From Kandleria vitulina DSM 20405 (GTDB lineage: Bacteria; Bacillota_I; Bacilli_A; Erysipelotrichales; Coprobacillaceae), in the NCBI RefSeq assembly GCF_000702065.1, contig NZ_JNKN01000001.1:62001-126000 (forward strand): a stretch of 64,000 nt of DNA, read 5' to 3'. The stretch's first letter is position 1, and each line of letters opens with the position of its first letter. A program made the position numbers and the translations under genes. The notes beneath the pieces are model-generated. The model was not told the origin of the DNA. It ran no database searches and saw nothing but the letters and a program-made list of their open reading frames with translations. Below are positions 18,824 through 27,113 of this stretch, in pieces.

Positions 18824-18861
18824 AAAGGTAACTTAAGAAATACATAAGGAGGATTGATCCC

Positions 18862-19281
18862 ATGGACACATTAATCGAAAGCATAAGTGAAGTTCAAAAC
18901 AATGATTCTAAACTCGTATTGATCGTTGGAAAACCAGGTAGCGGAAAATCAAAAATCATTCACGAATACAGTAAAAACACTGGTATCCCAATCGTCGATT
19001 TTTCAAAAGTATTCGCTAATAATACTAAAGATACAATGAATACAATGGACGAGTTCTTAAAGAATTATCGTTTTGATGTCCTATTGATTGATAATAAAAC
19101 AGCGCTTTATGCCAGAAGCGAAGAAGATCTCAAAGATATTCTAGATGAAATTTCAAAGAAAGTTGTCGTTGTTTCTACTTGGAATGGATTTATAGAAAAT
19201 GGACAGCTTACTCATATCGTCAATAATAAAGAAATCAGCTATCCAATAGATGGATCTTTTAAATATGTCCTAGTTTCCTAA
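18862..19281 (+). CDS. BrxF-like P-loop NTPase, orphan
   Basis: The 139-aa protein has Walker A GKPGSGKS (residues 23-30), a Walker B-like strand DVLLIDN (72-78) and a late segment STWNGFIENGQLT (105-117). The order and spacing of these, including the WNG...G.LT tail, resemble BrxF, the small P-loop protein of type 3 BREX phage-defence loci. None of the other BREX genes (brxC, pglZ, pglX, brxA/B) is in the window. Its neighbours are a peptidase and MnmM. It has its own promoter with a cre site, an AGGAGG site and its own terminator. Homology is my reading of motifs and function is unknown. Confidence 0.6.
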   Translation: MDTLIESISEVQNNDSKLVLIVGKPGSGKSKIIHEYSKNTGIPIVDFSKVFANNTKDTMNTMDEFLKNYRFDVLLIDNKTALYARSEEDLKDILDEISKKVVVVSTWNGFIENGQLTHIVNNKEISYPIDGSFKYVLVS

Positions 19282-19309
19282 AAATACGACTGCCTAAGCA
19301 GTCGTATTT
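19282..19309. terminator. Bidirectional terminator, BrxF-like gene / mnmM
   Basis: Perfect 12-bp stem AAATACGACTGC/GCAGTCGTATTT with CTAA loop, between convergent genes. Confidence 0.9.
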
Positions 19310-19826
19310 ATCTTTTCTGGATTTCTATTACATAAGGAGAAAGAGGCTTATTCATCATTCTATAAGTAGAAACATTATATTGCTTATGATCTAGTGCTGA
19401 AACATACTCATCAATCCACGCGGCTTCCTTCTTCCCTTCTTCATGTCCAATATAACAAACTACAAATAATACTTGCGTCATGGCATCTATTGCTTTTTTT
19501 AAGGCAACTTCGGTACTTGCGAGCACTGTTGTAATTTCATGAGAGAAAGATGGCAGGTATCCTAGATTAAAGACACCTATATCAAATGAAGAAAGATAAT
19601 CATCAAGGTGTTCATGACTATCTTTGATCAGCTTCACATTATCATGTACAAGCTTCTTTCTCGTAGTCTCTAGGGCTTCATCCTGAATATCAAAGCTGTA
19701 GACCTGATCACACAGTTCAGATAAAAACACCGTATCATTGCCTTTTCCCATTGTGAAATCTGCACCGATTTCTCTTTTTTTATATGTGCTCATGCGTTCA
19801 TGAACATATTCAACCATACTTAACAT
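19308..19826 (-). CDS. mnmM: tRNA nm5(s2)U34 methyltransferase MnmM (YtqB family)
   Basis: SAM-dependent methylation of nm5s2U to mnm5s2U at the wobble base of tRNAs for Glu, Gln and Lys. The 172-aa protein is a compact Rossmann methyltransferase: DFTMGKGND (residues 23-31) is the SAM loop, YSFDIQ follows, and FNLGYLP (86-92) is the diagnostic YtqB/MnmM motif. In Bacillus subtilis it adjoins ytqA (mnmL); here mnmL is 21 kb away at 40938. It shares a bidirectional terminator with the BrxF-like gene. Confidence 0.88.
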   Translation of the reverse strand: MLSMVEYVHERMSTYKKREIGADFTMGKGNDTVFLSELCDQVYSFDIQDEALETTRKKLVHDNVKLIKDSHEHLDDYLSSFDIGVFNLGYLPSFSHEITTVLASTEVALKKAIDAMTQVLFVVCYIGHEEGKKEAAWIDEYVSALDHKQYNVSTYRMMNKPLSPYVIEIQKR

Positions 19827-19843
19827 AAATATCTCCTTAAAAA

Positions 19844-19866
19844 AGCATCTGAGAATCTCAGATGCT
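19844..19866 (-). terminator. Terminator of the carboxypeptidase gene
   Basis: Stem GCATCTGAGA/TCTCAGATGC followed by TTTTTT on the minus strand; 18 bases before the mnmM start. Confidence 0.88.
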
Positions 19867-21119
19867 TATTTGATTTCTGGCAAGTTACCAGTATAAAGTA
19901 CATATTCTTCTAGACACCAATTGTTGTCGGTCATCTGTTTAGCTGTCTCTTTACCAACGTAGCGAATATGCCATGGTTCATTTGTAATACCTGTCATCTT
20001 TGTCTTATCACCCTGATATCTAATGACAAAACCATATTTATAACAGTTAGCCTTTAGCCACTTATATTCTTGCGTATTGCCAAATACCAATGATTTCCCA
20101 TCATCGACACTCTTAGAAGTAATATCCATACCTAAACCAGTCTGATGTTCTGAACTTCCAGGAATTGCCACATTAGTAGATGCATAAAGTGCACCATACT
20201 TCTTCTGCATATCTTCATAGATTCCCTTCTGTTCATTGTATCCACGATAACAAGAGTTAAGCAATAAAGTAAGATTTTCCTTCTTAGCATCATTATACAT
20301 ATTCTTGAATGCCTCATAAGCAGCTTTTCTTAAATAAGGATTATCATTGTTTCGCTTATTTGATGGAAGATACTTTGCATCAGGCTTAACAAGATCTTTT
20401 GGTCTATAGCTGCTTGAGAAATAGAATCCCTTTTTAACAAGCAATGTCAATGAAGATGGATTCTTAATATTATAATGCTTATCAGTCTTGTTAGAAGAAT
20501 CAATAAATGGATATGAAGTATATAATACCGCATAATTATAGTTCTTTACTTTATTATAAAGTTCCACATATCTATCCATATCCTGATAAACAAATCCCTT
20601 CACTTTCATGTAAGGAGACATATCCTTATAACTATAATGATGTGAAGAAAGATATTTCATGTCAGCGATACTTGCATTCTTTAAGATTTTCCATAGCTGA
20701 TCATCAGTGTAACCATGCATCTTTTTAACATAGTTATCAAAGATTTCATCCACTGTCGCGATAACATCTTTTGATTTCATATTCTGATGATATGAATAAT
20801 ATTTTTCATATTCATCATAGTAATTAACTTTCTTTGATTTCTCAATCCAAGTTGAAATATGATCCATTTTATCCTGTTCAAGAATAGTATTGATCTTATC
20901 ACTTGTTAATTCTAGAATCTCATTCTGTTCTGAGAATGAATATCCTTTTACAATTAATCTCATACGAGAAAAATTAAAAGCGACAACTAATATAAGTACA
21001 AAAAGAATAGCCCCTCCTACAGGAATAATGCGATTCCATCTTATTCCTCTTCTTCTATAACTAGAACGACCATTCGGATTTAATCGACTATATGCGTATG
21101 TATTTTTTCTGCGTGCCAT
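19866..21119 (-). CDS. Membrane-anchored D-alanyl-D-alanine carboxypeptidase, M15B (VanY-like)
   Basis: Trims the terminal D-Ala from peptidoglycan stem peptides outside the membrane. With the ATG at 21119 (GGGAGG seven bases upstream) it is 417 aa. A basic cytoplasmic tail rich in Arg/Tyr (residues 1-27) is followed by one membrane segment (about 30-50). A long extracellular linker leads to the C-terminal VanY domain, with SSEHQTGLGMD (zinc His and Asp) and EPWHIRYVG (second zinc His). An upstream in-frame ATG at 21182 has no good ribosome site. Confidence 0.9.
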   Translation of the reverse strand: MARRKNTYAYSRLNPNGRSSYRRRGIRWNRIIPVGGAILFVLILVVAFNFSRMRLIVKGYSFSEQNEILELTSDKINTILEQDKMDHISTWIEKSKKVNYYDEYEKYYSYHQNMKSKDVIATVDEIFDNYVKKMHGYTDDQLWKILKNASIADMKYLSSHHYSYKDMSPYMKVKGFVYQDMDRYVELYNKVKNYNYAVLYTSYPFIDSSNKTDKHYNIKNPSSLTLLVKKGFYFSSSYRPKDLVKPDAKYLPSNKRNNDNPYLRKAAYEAFKNMYNDAKKENLTLLLNSCYRGYNEQKGIYEDMQKKYGALYASTNVAIPGSSEHQTGLGMDITSKSVDDGKSLVFGNTQEYKWLKANCYKYGFVIRYQGDKTKMTGITNEPWHIRYVGKETAKQMTDNNWCLEEYVLYTGNLPEIK

Positions 21120-21241
21120 ACTGCATCCTCCCTTATGTGTGATATTATAAAACATTATCAATCTTTTTTCCACATAAATCAATTATTGCAAATAGCGACC
21201 ATTTATGGTATTTTATTTATGTTTATAAAGGAGGTTACACT

Positions 21242-21544
21242 ATGCATTTTGTCATCAGTGTGTTTGTATCAATCGCTTTCTTATCTATCATTATTTTATT
21301 TGCGGAAATCCTACCTAAGTGGGTTAAAGCATTATTTGCGATTGGTGGTTCTGCCACAACTGGAATGGCAGTATTCTATGGGCTAAGAAGACTTGCAAAG
21401 GTTACTAAATGGTTTAAGACACCTGCACTTCTTCCAACATTCATTACTGCATCAGTTTGTGTACTAATCATTATTATTATTTGTACAATCTTATTAAAAA
21501 GAAGAAGAGATAAATTATCTCAAGAAACAGAAAAAGATGCCTAG
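21242..21544 (+). CDS. Small membrane protein of unknown function
   Basis: A 100-aa protein with hydrophobic segments at about residues 3-25, 30-47 and 63-86 and a charged, Lys/Arg/Glu-rich C-terminal tail. AAGGAGG precedes the ATG. It is divergent from the VanY-like gene and ends in its own terminator. I recognize no family. Confidence 0.75.
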   Translation: MHFVISVFVSIAFLSIIILFAEILPKWVKALFAIGGSATTGMAVFYGLRRLAKVTKWFKTPALLPTFITASVCVLIIIIICTILLKRRRDKLSQETEKDA

Positions 21545-21554
21545 GCATCTTTTT
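21531..21554 (+). terminator. Terminator of the 100-aa membrane protein gene
   Basis: Perfect stem AAAAAGATGCC/GGCATCTTTTT ending in a T tract; overlaps the stop codon. Confidence 0.9.
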
Positions 21555-21695
21555 TCTTCTAGAAGAGTATCAGTGAATGATTTAGGTTATAGGTTTGTTT
21601 AAATGAAGTATGGAATTTATTGAATACGCCACCAATCTCTTCTATCTAATGATATTATATCATTAAAAATGTCATAAAATCATCAAAAACTAATA

Positions 21696-22895
21696 TCATT
21701 TGATTTTTTTGTAATAGTAGAGATAATCATGAAGCTGATCTTCATCTAATTGAAAACCTAACCTTAAACCATCAGCCATTTCTGCAATATAATGCATGGA
21801 TGGCTTTTCTTCATCATAGCGGTAGCGTCCCGTTAGCACCACTTCCGCAATACCAAAGGAATCATACCCTAGGACCTGTTCTTCATAAGAGTCGCCGTAT
21901 TCTCTTTTAATAGCTTCATATTGACTTCTTGTGATCAGATACCCCATAGCATAGCTTGAATCAAACTTGTTCATATCAAGATAAGCAGCAGCGCTATCCC
22001 ACTTCTCATTCTTTTTTGCAAAATAGAGCTCATAAGGAAGCTCTTTTTTCTTTTCTTGAACAGGAATAATCAATTGATTATCCAATTGCGTCATAAAATG
22101 TTCTGGAGACAAATTCACATCATAGCACATCAGCCAGACATAACGGTAGTTTGTAAAATAAGTCCACTTGCCATTGACCGTATAGCTTTTTGGATAATGA
22201 CGATAAGCTGGTGGTTCATAAATATAAAAATAGACATAGTAAGCTTCGTTATCAGTTAATACGAAATCATGAGCTATCTTATATCTTGATCCTTCCAATT
22301 GATCAATCATCTTTCTTTCCTGATCATCAACACGGTAGATTTCTCCTAATAGACATCCATCCTCTTTAACTAGTCCCGGGAACTTTCCTAATTCATACAG
22401 CTGATATCCAGAAAGAAATGCTTCTCCCATAAAAGCATAATCGTTCATGTAGACATGATGTCTTTCCCCTTTCATCAATGTTCCATAAGCAAAGAGATAC
22501 TGTGTATCTCTTCTTTTTAACAGTTCTTCTATTAAAATAGAACGATCTTCTCTATAGAACGTCTGTGCAAAAACTCTCCTCATTCTTTTTATTTCTTCAT
22601 TAACAATCGCCTTTAATGAGAAATCCCAGATTTTCTCAATACCTTCTTCAAAGAATAAAAGAAGATCTTCAGGTGGAACATGATCATGTATAACCTCTTT
22701 AAGTGTCAGCAATGTCTCTTTTAAATAACGATGATCCTTTTGACTGAACATCAAAAGAAGATGAGCCATCTTTCTTGTCACCATTTCTTTTTCACCATCA
22801 ATGATGTAATAACCACCTTGACGATATTCATACATTCTTAATATCATCGATTCATCTATTGTATGACAAGACATTATTTCATCCACATGTACCAT
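21696..22895 (-). CDS. Two-domain gamma-glutamylcyclotransferase-like (AIG2-type) protein
   Basis: The 399-aa protein has three parts. Residues 1-130 are helical and unrecognized. Residues about 132-255 form a GGCT/AIG2 fold with the substrate loop LFAYGTLMKGERHH and the DQLEGSRY segment. A third region from about 286 (LPYELYFAKKNEKWD... then VLGYDSFGIAEVVLTGRY) looks like a second, diverged GGCT-type unit. Members of this fold act on gamma-glutamyl or related amines; the actual substrate is unknown. AAGGGGGTG precedes the ATG. The 150 bp downstream hold nothing I can name. Confidence 0.65.
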   Translation of the reverse strand: MVHVDEIMSCHTIDESMILRMYEYRQGGYYIIDGEKEMVTRKMAHLLLMFSQKDHRYLKETLLTLKEVIHDHVPPEDLLLFFEEGIEKIWDFSLKAIVNEEIKRMRRVFAQTFYREDRSILIEELLKRRDTQYLFAYGTLMKGERHHVYMNDYAFMGEAFLSGYQLYELGKFPGLVKEDGCLLGEIYRVDDQERKMIDQLEGSRYKIAHDFVLTDNEAYYVYFYIYEPPAYRHYPKSYTVNGKWTYFTNYRYVWLMCYDVNLSPEHFMTQLDNQLIIPVQEKKKELPYELYFAKKNEKWDSAAAYLDMNKFDSSYAMGYLITRSQYEAIKREYGDSYEEQVLGYDSFGIAEVVLTGRYRYDEEKPSMHYIAEMADGLRLGFQLDEDQLHDYLYYYKKIK

Positions 22896-22986
22896 GTATT
22901 CACCCCCTTTTTTTATTTATTATACATAAGCATATTCGAAAGAAAAAGCATGAAATTGTGGTAAAATGTAATAAGAGGTGATGATT

Positions 22987-23442
22987 ATGTTAAAAATCGG
23001 TACAAAAGCACCATCTTTTACACTTCCTGATCAAGATGGACAAATGCACAGTCTAGAAGATTATCTTGGCAAGAAAATTATTCTCTATTTTTATCCTAAA
23101 GATAATACAGCTGGATGCACAACTCAGGCATGTTCATTTAGAGACCTTTACCCACAATTTGTCGAAAAAGATGCTATTGTGATCGGCATTTCCAAAGATA
23201 GTGTACGTTCGCATAAAAACTTCCAGGAAAAGCATCAGCTTCCTTTTACTCTTCTTTCTGATCCAGAATGTGAAGTTATTCAAGCCTATGATGTCTGGAA
23301 AGAAAAAAAGATGTATGGACGTACTTATATGGGTATTGTAAGAAGTACCTACCTTATTGATGAGAAAGGCATGATTGCAAAGGCATTTGAGAAAGTTAAA
23401 GCAAAATCAAATGCTGAAGATATGCTTGGTGAACTTTTATGA
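22987..23442 (+). CDS. bcp: Thioredoxin-dependent thiol peroxidase (Bcp/PrxQ type)
   Basis: Reduces hydrogen peroxide and organic peroxides via a catalytic Cys. I use the ATG at 22987 (AGAGGTG six bases before); the longer ORF starts at a GTG at 22978 inside that site. The 151-aa protein has KDNTAGCTTQACSFRD, giving peroxidatic Cys44 and resolving Cys49 (PrxQ subtype), and a conserved RSTYLIDEKG. Its stop overlaps the start of yaaA as ATGA, so the two are coupled. Confidence 0.95.
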   Translation: MLKIGTKAPSFTLPDQDGQMHSLEDYLGKKIILYFYPKDNTAGCTTQACSFRDLYPQFVEKDAIVIGISKDSVRSHKNFQEKHQLPFTLLSDPECEVIQAYDVWKEKKMYGRTYMGIVRSTYLIDEKGMIAKAFEKVKAKSNAEDMLGELL

Positions 23443-24179
23443 GAATTATTATTTCGCCTTCTAAAAGGATGAAGGTCAATGAAGAAGACTTCCCGATCAG
23501 TCGGCTTCCCGTATTCCTTAAAAAAAGCGAAGAGCTGCTTTCTTTCTTAAAAAAGAAGAATCTGCGACAACTCAAGGACATATGGAAATGTAGTGACAAG
23601 ATTGCTTTTATGAGCCATGAAAACTTAAAGACAGTCTCATTGACTGAGCACCTTACTCCTGCCATTCTCGCTTATACTGGCTTACAGTATACCACAATGG
23701 CGCCTCATGTCTTTAGTAAGGATGCCTTGGATTATATCCAAAAACATTTGCGTATTATTTCTGGATTCTATGGAACACTTGCTCCTTTTGATGGCATTGT
23801 TCCTTATCGCTTAGAAATGAAAGCAGCATTGGATATCAATGAAAACAATAGTCTCTATGATTTCTGGGGAAAGATGATCTATGATGAAATCATTGAAGAT
23901 GATCATCTGATTATCAATCTTGCATCAAAAGAATATGCACAGACCATTACACCTTATCTTCATGATGAAGATCAAATGATCACCTTAATCTTTGGAGAAG
24001 AGATTGATGGGAAGATTAAACAGAAAGGTACTTTCGCAAAGATGGCGCGAGGTGAAATGGTAAGATATCTTGCAGAAAATAATATTCAGAATAAAGAAGA
24101 TATCAAAGCCTTCAATGAATTAGAGTATCGTTATAGTGAAGAGCATTCTAATGATCATCAATATGTATTCATAAAATAA
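23439..24179 (+). CDS. yaaA: Peroxide stress protein YaaA
   Basis: The YaaA family limits intracellular iron and DNA damage during peroxide stress in E. coli. The 246-aa protein starts MRIIISPSKRMK, has LYDFWGKMI in the middle and ends with KGTFAKMARGEMVRYL, all family hallmarks. It overlaps bcp by four bases, so a peroxidase and a peroxide-protection protein are made together. A bidirectional terminator follows. Confidence 0.93.
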   Translation: MRIIISPSKRMKVNEEDFPISRLPVFLKKSEELLSFLKKKNLRQLKDIWKCSDKIAFMSHENLKTVSLTEHLTPAILAYTGLQYTTMAPHVFSKDALDYIQKHLRIISGFYGTLAPFDGIVPYRLEMKAALDINENNSLYDFWGKMIYDEIIEDDHLIINLASKEYAQTITPYLHDEDQMITLIFGEEIDGKIKQKGTFAKMARGEMVRYLAENNIQNKEDIKAFNELEYRYSEEHSNDHQYVFIK

Positions 24180-24202
24180 AAAAGGATCGAAAGATCCTTT
24201 TT
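24178..24202. terminator. Bidirectional terminator, yaaA / ornithine carbamoyltransferase
   Basis: Stem AAAAAGGATC/GATCCTTTTT with GAAA loop between convergent genes. Confidence 0.9.
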
Positions 24203-25184
24203 ATTTGCCTAATGTAGCAACCATCACTGCTTTAATTGTATGCATTCTGTTTTCTGCTTCATCAAAGACAACGGACTGACTGCTTCTGAAGACTTCGTCT
24301 TCTACTTCTCTAATATCAAGTCCTTCTTCATGTTTTCTCTTAGCTAAAGCGGTATTGAAATCATGGAATGATGGAAGGCAGTGCATAAACAATGTTTCCT
24401 TCTTGCCAGTACGTGCCATAAGTTCTTTTGTAACCTTATATGGAGAAAGCATTTCTACTCTTGGCTTATAAAGTGATTCATCTTCACCCATTGATACCCA
24501 GATATCAGTGTAGATGACATCAGCATCTTTTACAGCTTCTACATCGCTAGTAATTGTAAACTTACCACCAGAGTCTTTAGCAGCCTGTTCACAATATGCT
24601 TTTACTTCCTCATCTACATGAAGAGAATCAGGACCAAGCAACACGAAATCCATACCGACTTTACATGCTCCATAAGCAAGTCCATAAGCAACATTGTTTC
24701 TGATATCTCCAGTAAATACAAATTTCACTTCATTTAATGGCTTATTTAAATGTTCCTTGATTGTCAAGAAATCTGCCAATGTCTGAGTAGGATGATCAAC
24801 ATCAGTCAATCCATTCCATACAACCGCACCAGAATATTTAGCTAGATCTTCTACTGTCTTCTGACTAGAGCCTCTAAATTCAATACCATCATACATTCTG
24901 CCAAGTACTTTAGCAGTATCTTCAATAGATTCCTTAGTTCCCATCTGTGAATTGGAAAGGTATGTTACATGTGCCCCTTCATCATTGGCAGCCACTTCAA
25001 ATGAACATCTTGTTCTAGTAGATGTCTTCTCAAATAATAATACAATATTCTTTCCTTCTAATTCATGACCAATCTGGCCGGCTTTCTTCTTTTCTTTAAG
25101 TTTCGCGGCTAAATCAACTAAATAAAGAATTTCTTCTTTAGAGTAATCTTTTAGCGTTAAAAAATGTTTACCTCTTAAATTCAT
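24201..25184 (-). CDS. Ornithine carbamoyltransferase
   Basis: Interconverts ornithine plus carbamoyl phosphate and citrulline. The 327-aa protein has the carbamoyl-phosphate motif STRTR, VDHPTQTLADF and the ornithine/catalytic motif HCLPSFHD. No arginine biosynthesis or deiminase genes adjoin it, so whether it works anabolically (argF) or catabolically (arcB) cannot be decided here; the HCLPxFHD form is common in catabolic enzymes. It has its own ribosome site (GGGGG) and terminator. Confidence 0.94.
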   Translation of the reverse strand: MNLRGKHFLTLKDYSKEEILYLVDLAAKLKEKKKAGQIGHELEGKNIVLLFEKTSTRTRCSFEVAANDEGAHVTYLSNSQMGTKESIEDTAKVLGRMYDGIEFRGSSQKTVEDLAKYSGAVVWNGLTDVDHPTQTLADFLTIKEHLNKPLNEVKFVFTGDIRNNVAYGLAYGACKVGMDFVLLGPDSLHVDEEVKAYCEQAAKDSGGKFTITSDVEAVKDADVIYTDIWVSMGEDESLYKPRVEMLSPYKVTKELMARTGKKETLFMHCLPSFHDFNTALAKRKHEEGLDIREVEDEVFRSSQSVVFDEAENRMHTIKAVMVATLGK

Positions 25185-25229
25185 AGTAATATCCCCCTAA
25201 TATAAACATCATTATATAAGAAATACACA

Positions 25230-25535
25230 CTATTTTCTATTAATTTCTCTCATAAAGTTCAAGAGATAAAAAGCAACATATCTAACTACAAAGACCACTG
25301 CAACAACTGCAACCACATAAAACATACATAAGAGTATATAGACAAGACTTGTATCAAATCCTGACAGATCGACGATAAAATTTAATATATAAAGAATAGT
25401 AAATAACAAAATCAAGATCAGCCCTGATAGATAATAACTCGCACGATTGATATTTCTTCTACGATAATAAAATAGCTTATATCCAAAAAGCAATGCGAAA
25501 AATAATAATGCAATAAAAAGCAATACATATCCCAT
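25230..25535 (-). CDS. Small multi-span membrane protein of unknown function
   Basis: A 101-aa protein with hydrophobic segments at about residues 3-22, 34-55 and 65-93 separated by a short Tyr/Arg stretch (YYRRRN). GGAG precedes the ATG. The promoter on the minus strand (TTGTAT, 17 bp, TATGAT; 25577-25605) is embedded in a long inverted repeat. No family recognized. Confidence 0.7.
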   Translation of the reverse strand: MGYVLLFIALLFFALLFGYKLFYYRRRNINRASYYLSGLILILLFTILYILNFIVDLSGFDTSLVYILLCMFYVVAVVAVVFVVRYVAFYLLNFMREINRK

Positions 25536-25576
25536 GGGACCATCTCCTTTATTTTGAATTTCAATATATAAATAGT

Positions 25577-25615
25577 ATCATATCTTTGTGTGTTTTGAAA
25601 TACAAAAGATATGAT
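25577..25615. repeat. Inverted repeat embracing the promoter of the 101-aa membrane protein
   Basis: Perfect arms ATCATATCTTT (25577-25587) and AAAGATATGAT (25605-25615), 17 bp apart. The minus-strand -10 (TATGAT, 25577-25582) lies in one arm and the -35 (TTGTAT, 25600-25605) just reaches the other. On the plus strand the stem is followed by ATTTTTT, so it could equally be a plus-strand terminator. Confidence 0.6.
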
Positions 25616-25629
25616 ATTTTTTCAAGATG

Positions 25630-25657
25630 AAAAAAGAAGATCTATGCAAGATCTTCT
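25630..25657 (-). terminator. Terminator of the aspartokinase gene
   Basis: Stem AGAAGATCT/AGATCTTCT overlapping the stop codon, then T's on the minus strand. Confidence 0.8.
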
Positions 25658-26970
25658 CTTTCTACAAAGGCATCATAGATAGCTTTGATTGCTTCATTGA
25701 AGTAGACATTTCTTACTCCAACAATGATATTTTGTTCAGATGATCCCTGATCAATCATCTTAATATTAATTTTCTTTTTAGCTAATGCATTAAATACTTT
25801 TGCGGCAGTACCACGGCTTGCCTTCATACCACGACCTACGATTGCGATTAGGGCTAAATCAGATTCAAGGTCAATGCGATCAGGATTAACAGCACGGTGG
25901 ATGCCAGCAAGGATTTCCTGTTCATGAGGTACAAATTCTTTTGTATTCACAACAATTGTCATTGTATCAATACCTGAAGGCATATGTTCAAATGAAAGAC
26001 CATATTCTTCAAAAACCTGAAGTACTTTTCTGCCAAAGCCAACTTCTGAGTTCATCATATCTTTTTCAATAGTGACAGTCGCAAAACCTTTCTTACCAGC
26101 TAAACCAGTAATAATGTGAGTTGGTCTATGTACTGTACTTTCTACAATCAATGTACCTGGATCTTCAGGGGCATTGGTATTTTTGATATTAATAGGAATA
26201 CCTGCTTTTCTAACAGGGAAAATAGAATTTTCATGAAGAACACTAGCACCCATATAAGAAAGTTCTCTTAATTCTCCATATGTGATTGAATCAATTGGCA
26301 ATGGATCTTTAACAATACGTGGATCTGCAATCAAGAAACCTGAAACATCAGTCCAGTTCTCATATAAGTTTGCATTCGCACACTTTGCGACAATTGATCC
26401 TGTAACATCAGAACCACCTCTAGAGAAAGCCTGAATTTCTCCACTATGATCATTCTTTCTTCCATAGAATCCAGGAATAACTGCGTATTCATGTTTAGCA
26501 AGCGCATCTCTTAATAGATCATCAGTCTGCTCTGCATCATAGTTTCCTTTACTATCAATACGAATAACGTCAGCAGCATCTACAAAATCAATATCAAGAT
26601 ACTTTGATAATAATAATCCATTTAGATATTCTCCTCTGCTGACTACATAATCAAAGCTTGCTTTATTTTTAATTGCTTCTTTAATCTTGATAAATTCTTC
26701 ATCTAAAGAATAATCAAGTTTTAAACCAGCAATAATTTCATCATAGCGTCCTTTAATTTCATCAAAAATCTGTTCAAAATCTTCTTCGTTTCTGTGAGAA
26801 TAAGAAAGAATCAATAAATCTGTAACTTTAGTATCATCCTTATTTCTCTTCCCAGGAGCACTAGGAATAACATAGCGTCTATCTTTATCTGACTTAATAA
26901 TTCTTTTTACTTTTTTAAACTGATTGGCATCGGCTAAAGATGAGCCACCAAATTTTACTACTTTTACCAC
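25642..26970 (-). CDS. Aspartate kinase
   Basis: Phosphorylates aspartate, first step toward lysine, methionine, threonine and diaminopimelate. I start at the GTG at 26970 (GGGGGA nine bases upstream), giving 442 aa beginning MVKVVKFGGSSLAD, the kinase signature; the longer ORF from 27033 would add 21 residues unlike the family. SRGGSDVTGSI marks the aspartate site. Two C-terminal ACT regions (from about residue 300) suggest feedback control. It stands alone between RibU and a membrane protein. Confidence 0.94.
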   Translation of the reverse strand: MVKVVKFGGSSLADANQFKKVKRIIKSDKDRRYVIPSAPGKRNKDDTKVTDLLILSYSHRNEEDFEQIFDEIKGRYDEIIAGLKLDYSLDEEFIKIKEAIKNKASFDYVVSRGEYLNGLLLSKYLDIDFVDAADVIRIDSKGNYDAEQTDDLLRDALAKHEYAVIPGFYGRKNDHSGEIQAFSRGGSDVTGSIVAKCANANLYENWTDVSGFLIADPRIVKDPLPIDSITYGELRELSYMGASVLHENSIFPVRKAGIPINIKNTNAPEDPGTLIVESTVHRPTHIITGLAGKKGFATVTIEKDMMNSEVGFGRKVLQVFEEYGLSFEHMPSGIDTMTIVVNTKEFVPHEQEILAGIHRAVNPDRIDLESDLALIAIVGRGMKASRGTAAKVFNALAKKKINIKMIDQGSSEQNIIVGVRNVYFNEAIKAIYDAFVEREDLA

Positions 26971-27087
26971 GATAGTTTTCCCCCATTTTATATTCTTTAG
27001 AATACAATTTATTCTCACAATAATCAATAACAATTTTTTATAAATTATGAAATATCTAAAATAATAATTAATATTTATAAAAAAGAC

Positions 27088-27107
27088 ATCCTCATAAATA
27101 TGAGGAT
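27088..27107 (-). terminator. Terminator of ribU
   Basis: Stem ATCCTCATA/TATGAGGAT followed on the minus strand by GTCTTTTTT. Confidence 0.85.
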
Positions 27108-27113
27108 ACCCTT

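Noticed and set aside
21135-21386. 83-codon ORF overlapping the 100-aa membrane protein
   Set aside because: Different frame from the gene with the AAGGAGG site and no ribosome site of its own; a shadow.
24201-25184. Arginine deiminase operon
   Set aside because: Only the carbamoyltransferase is present; no arcA, arcC or antiporter gene adjoins it.
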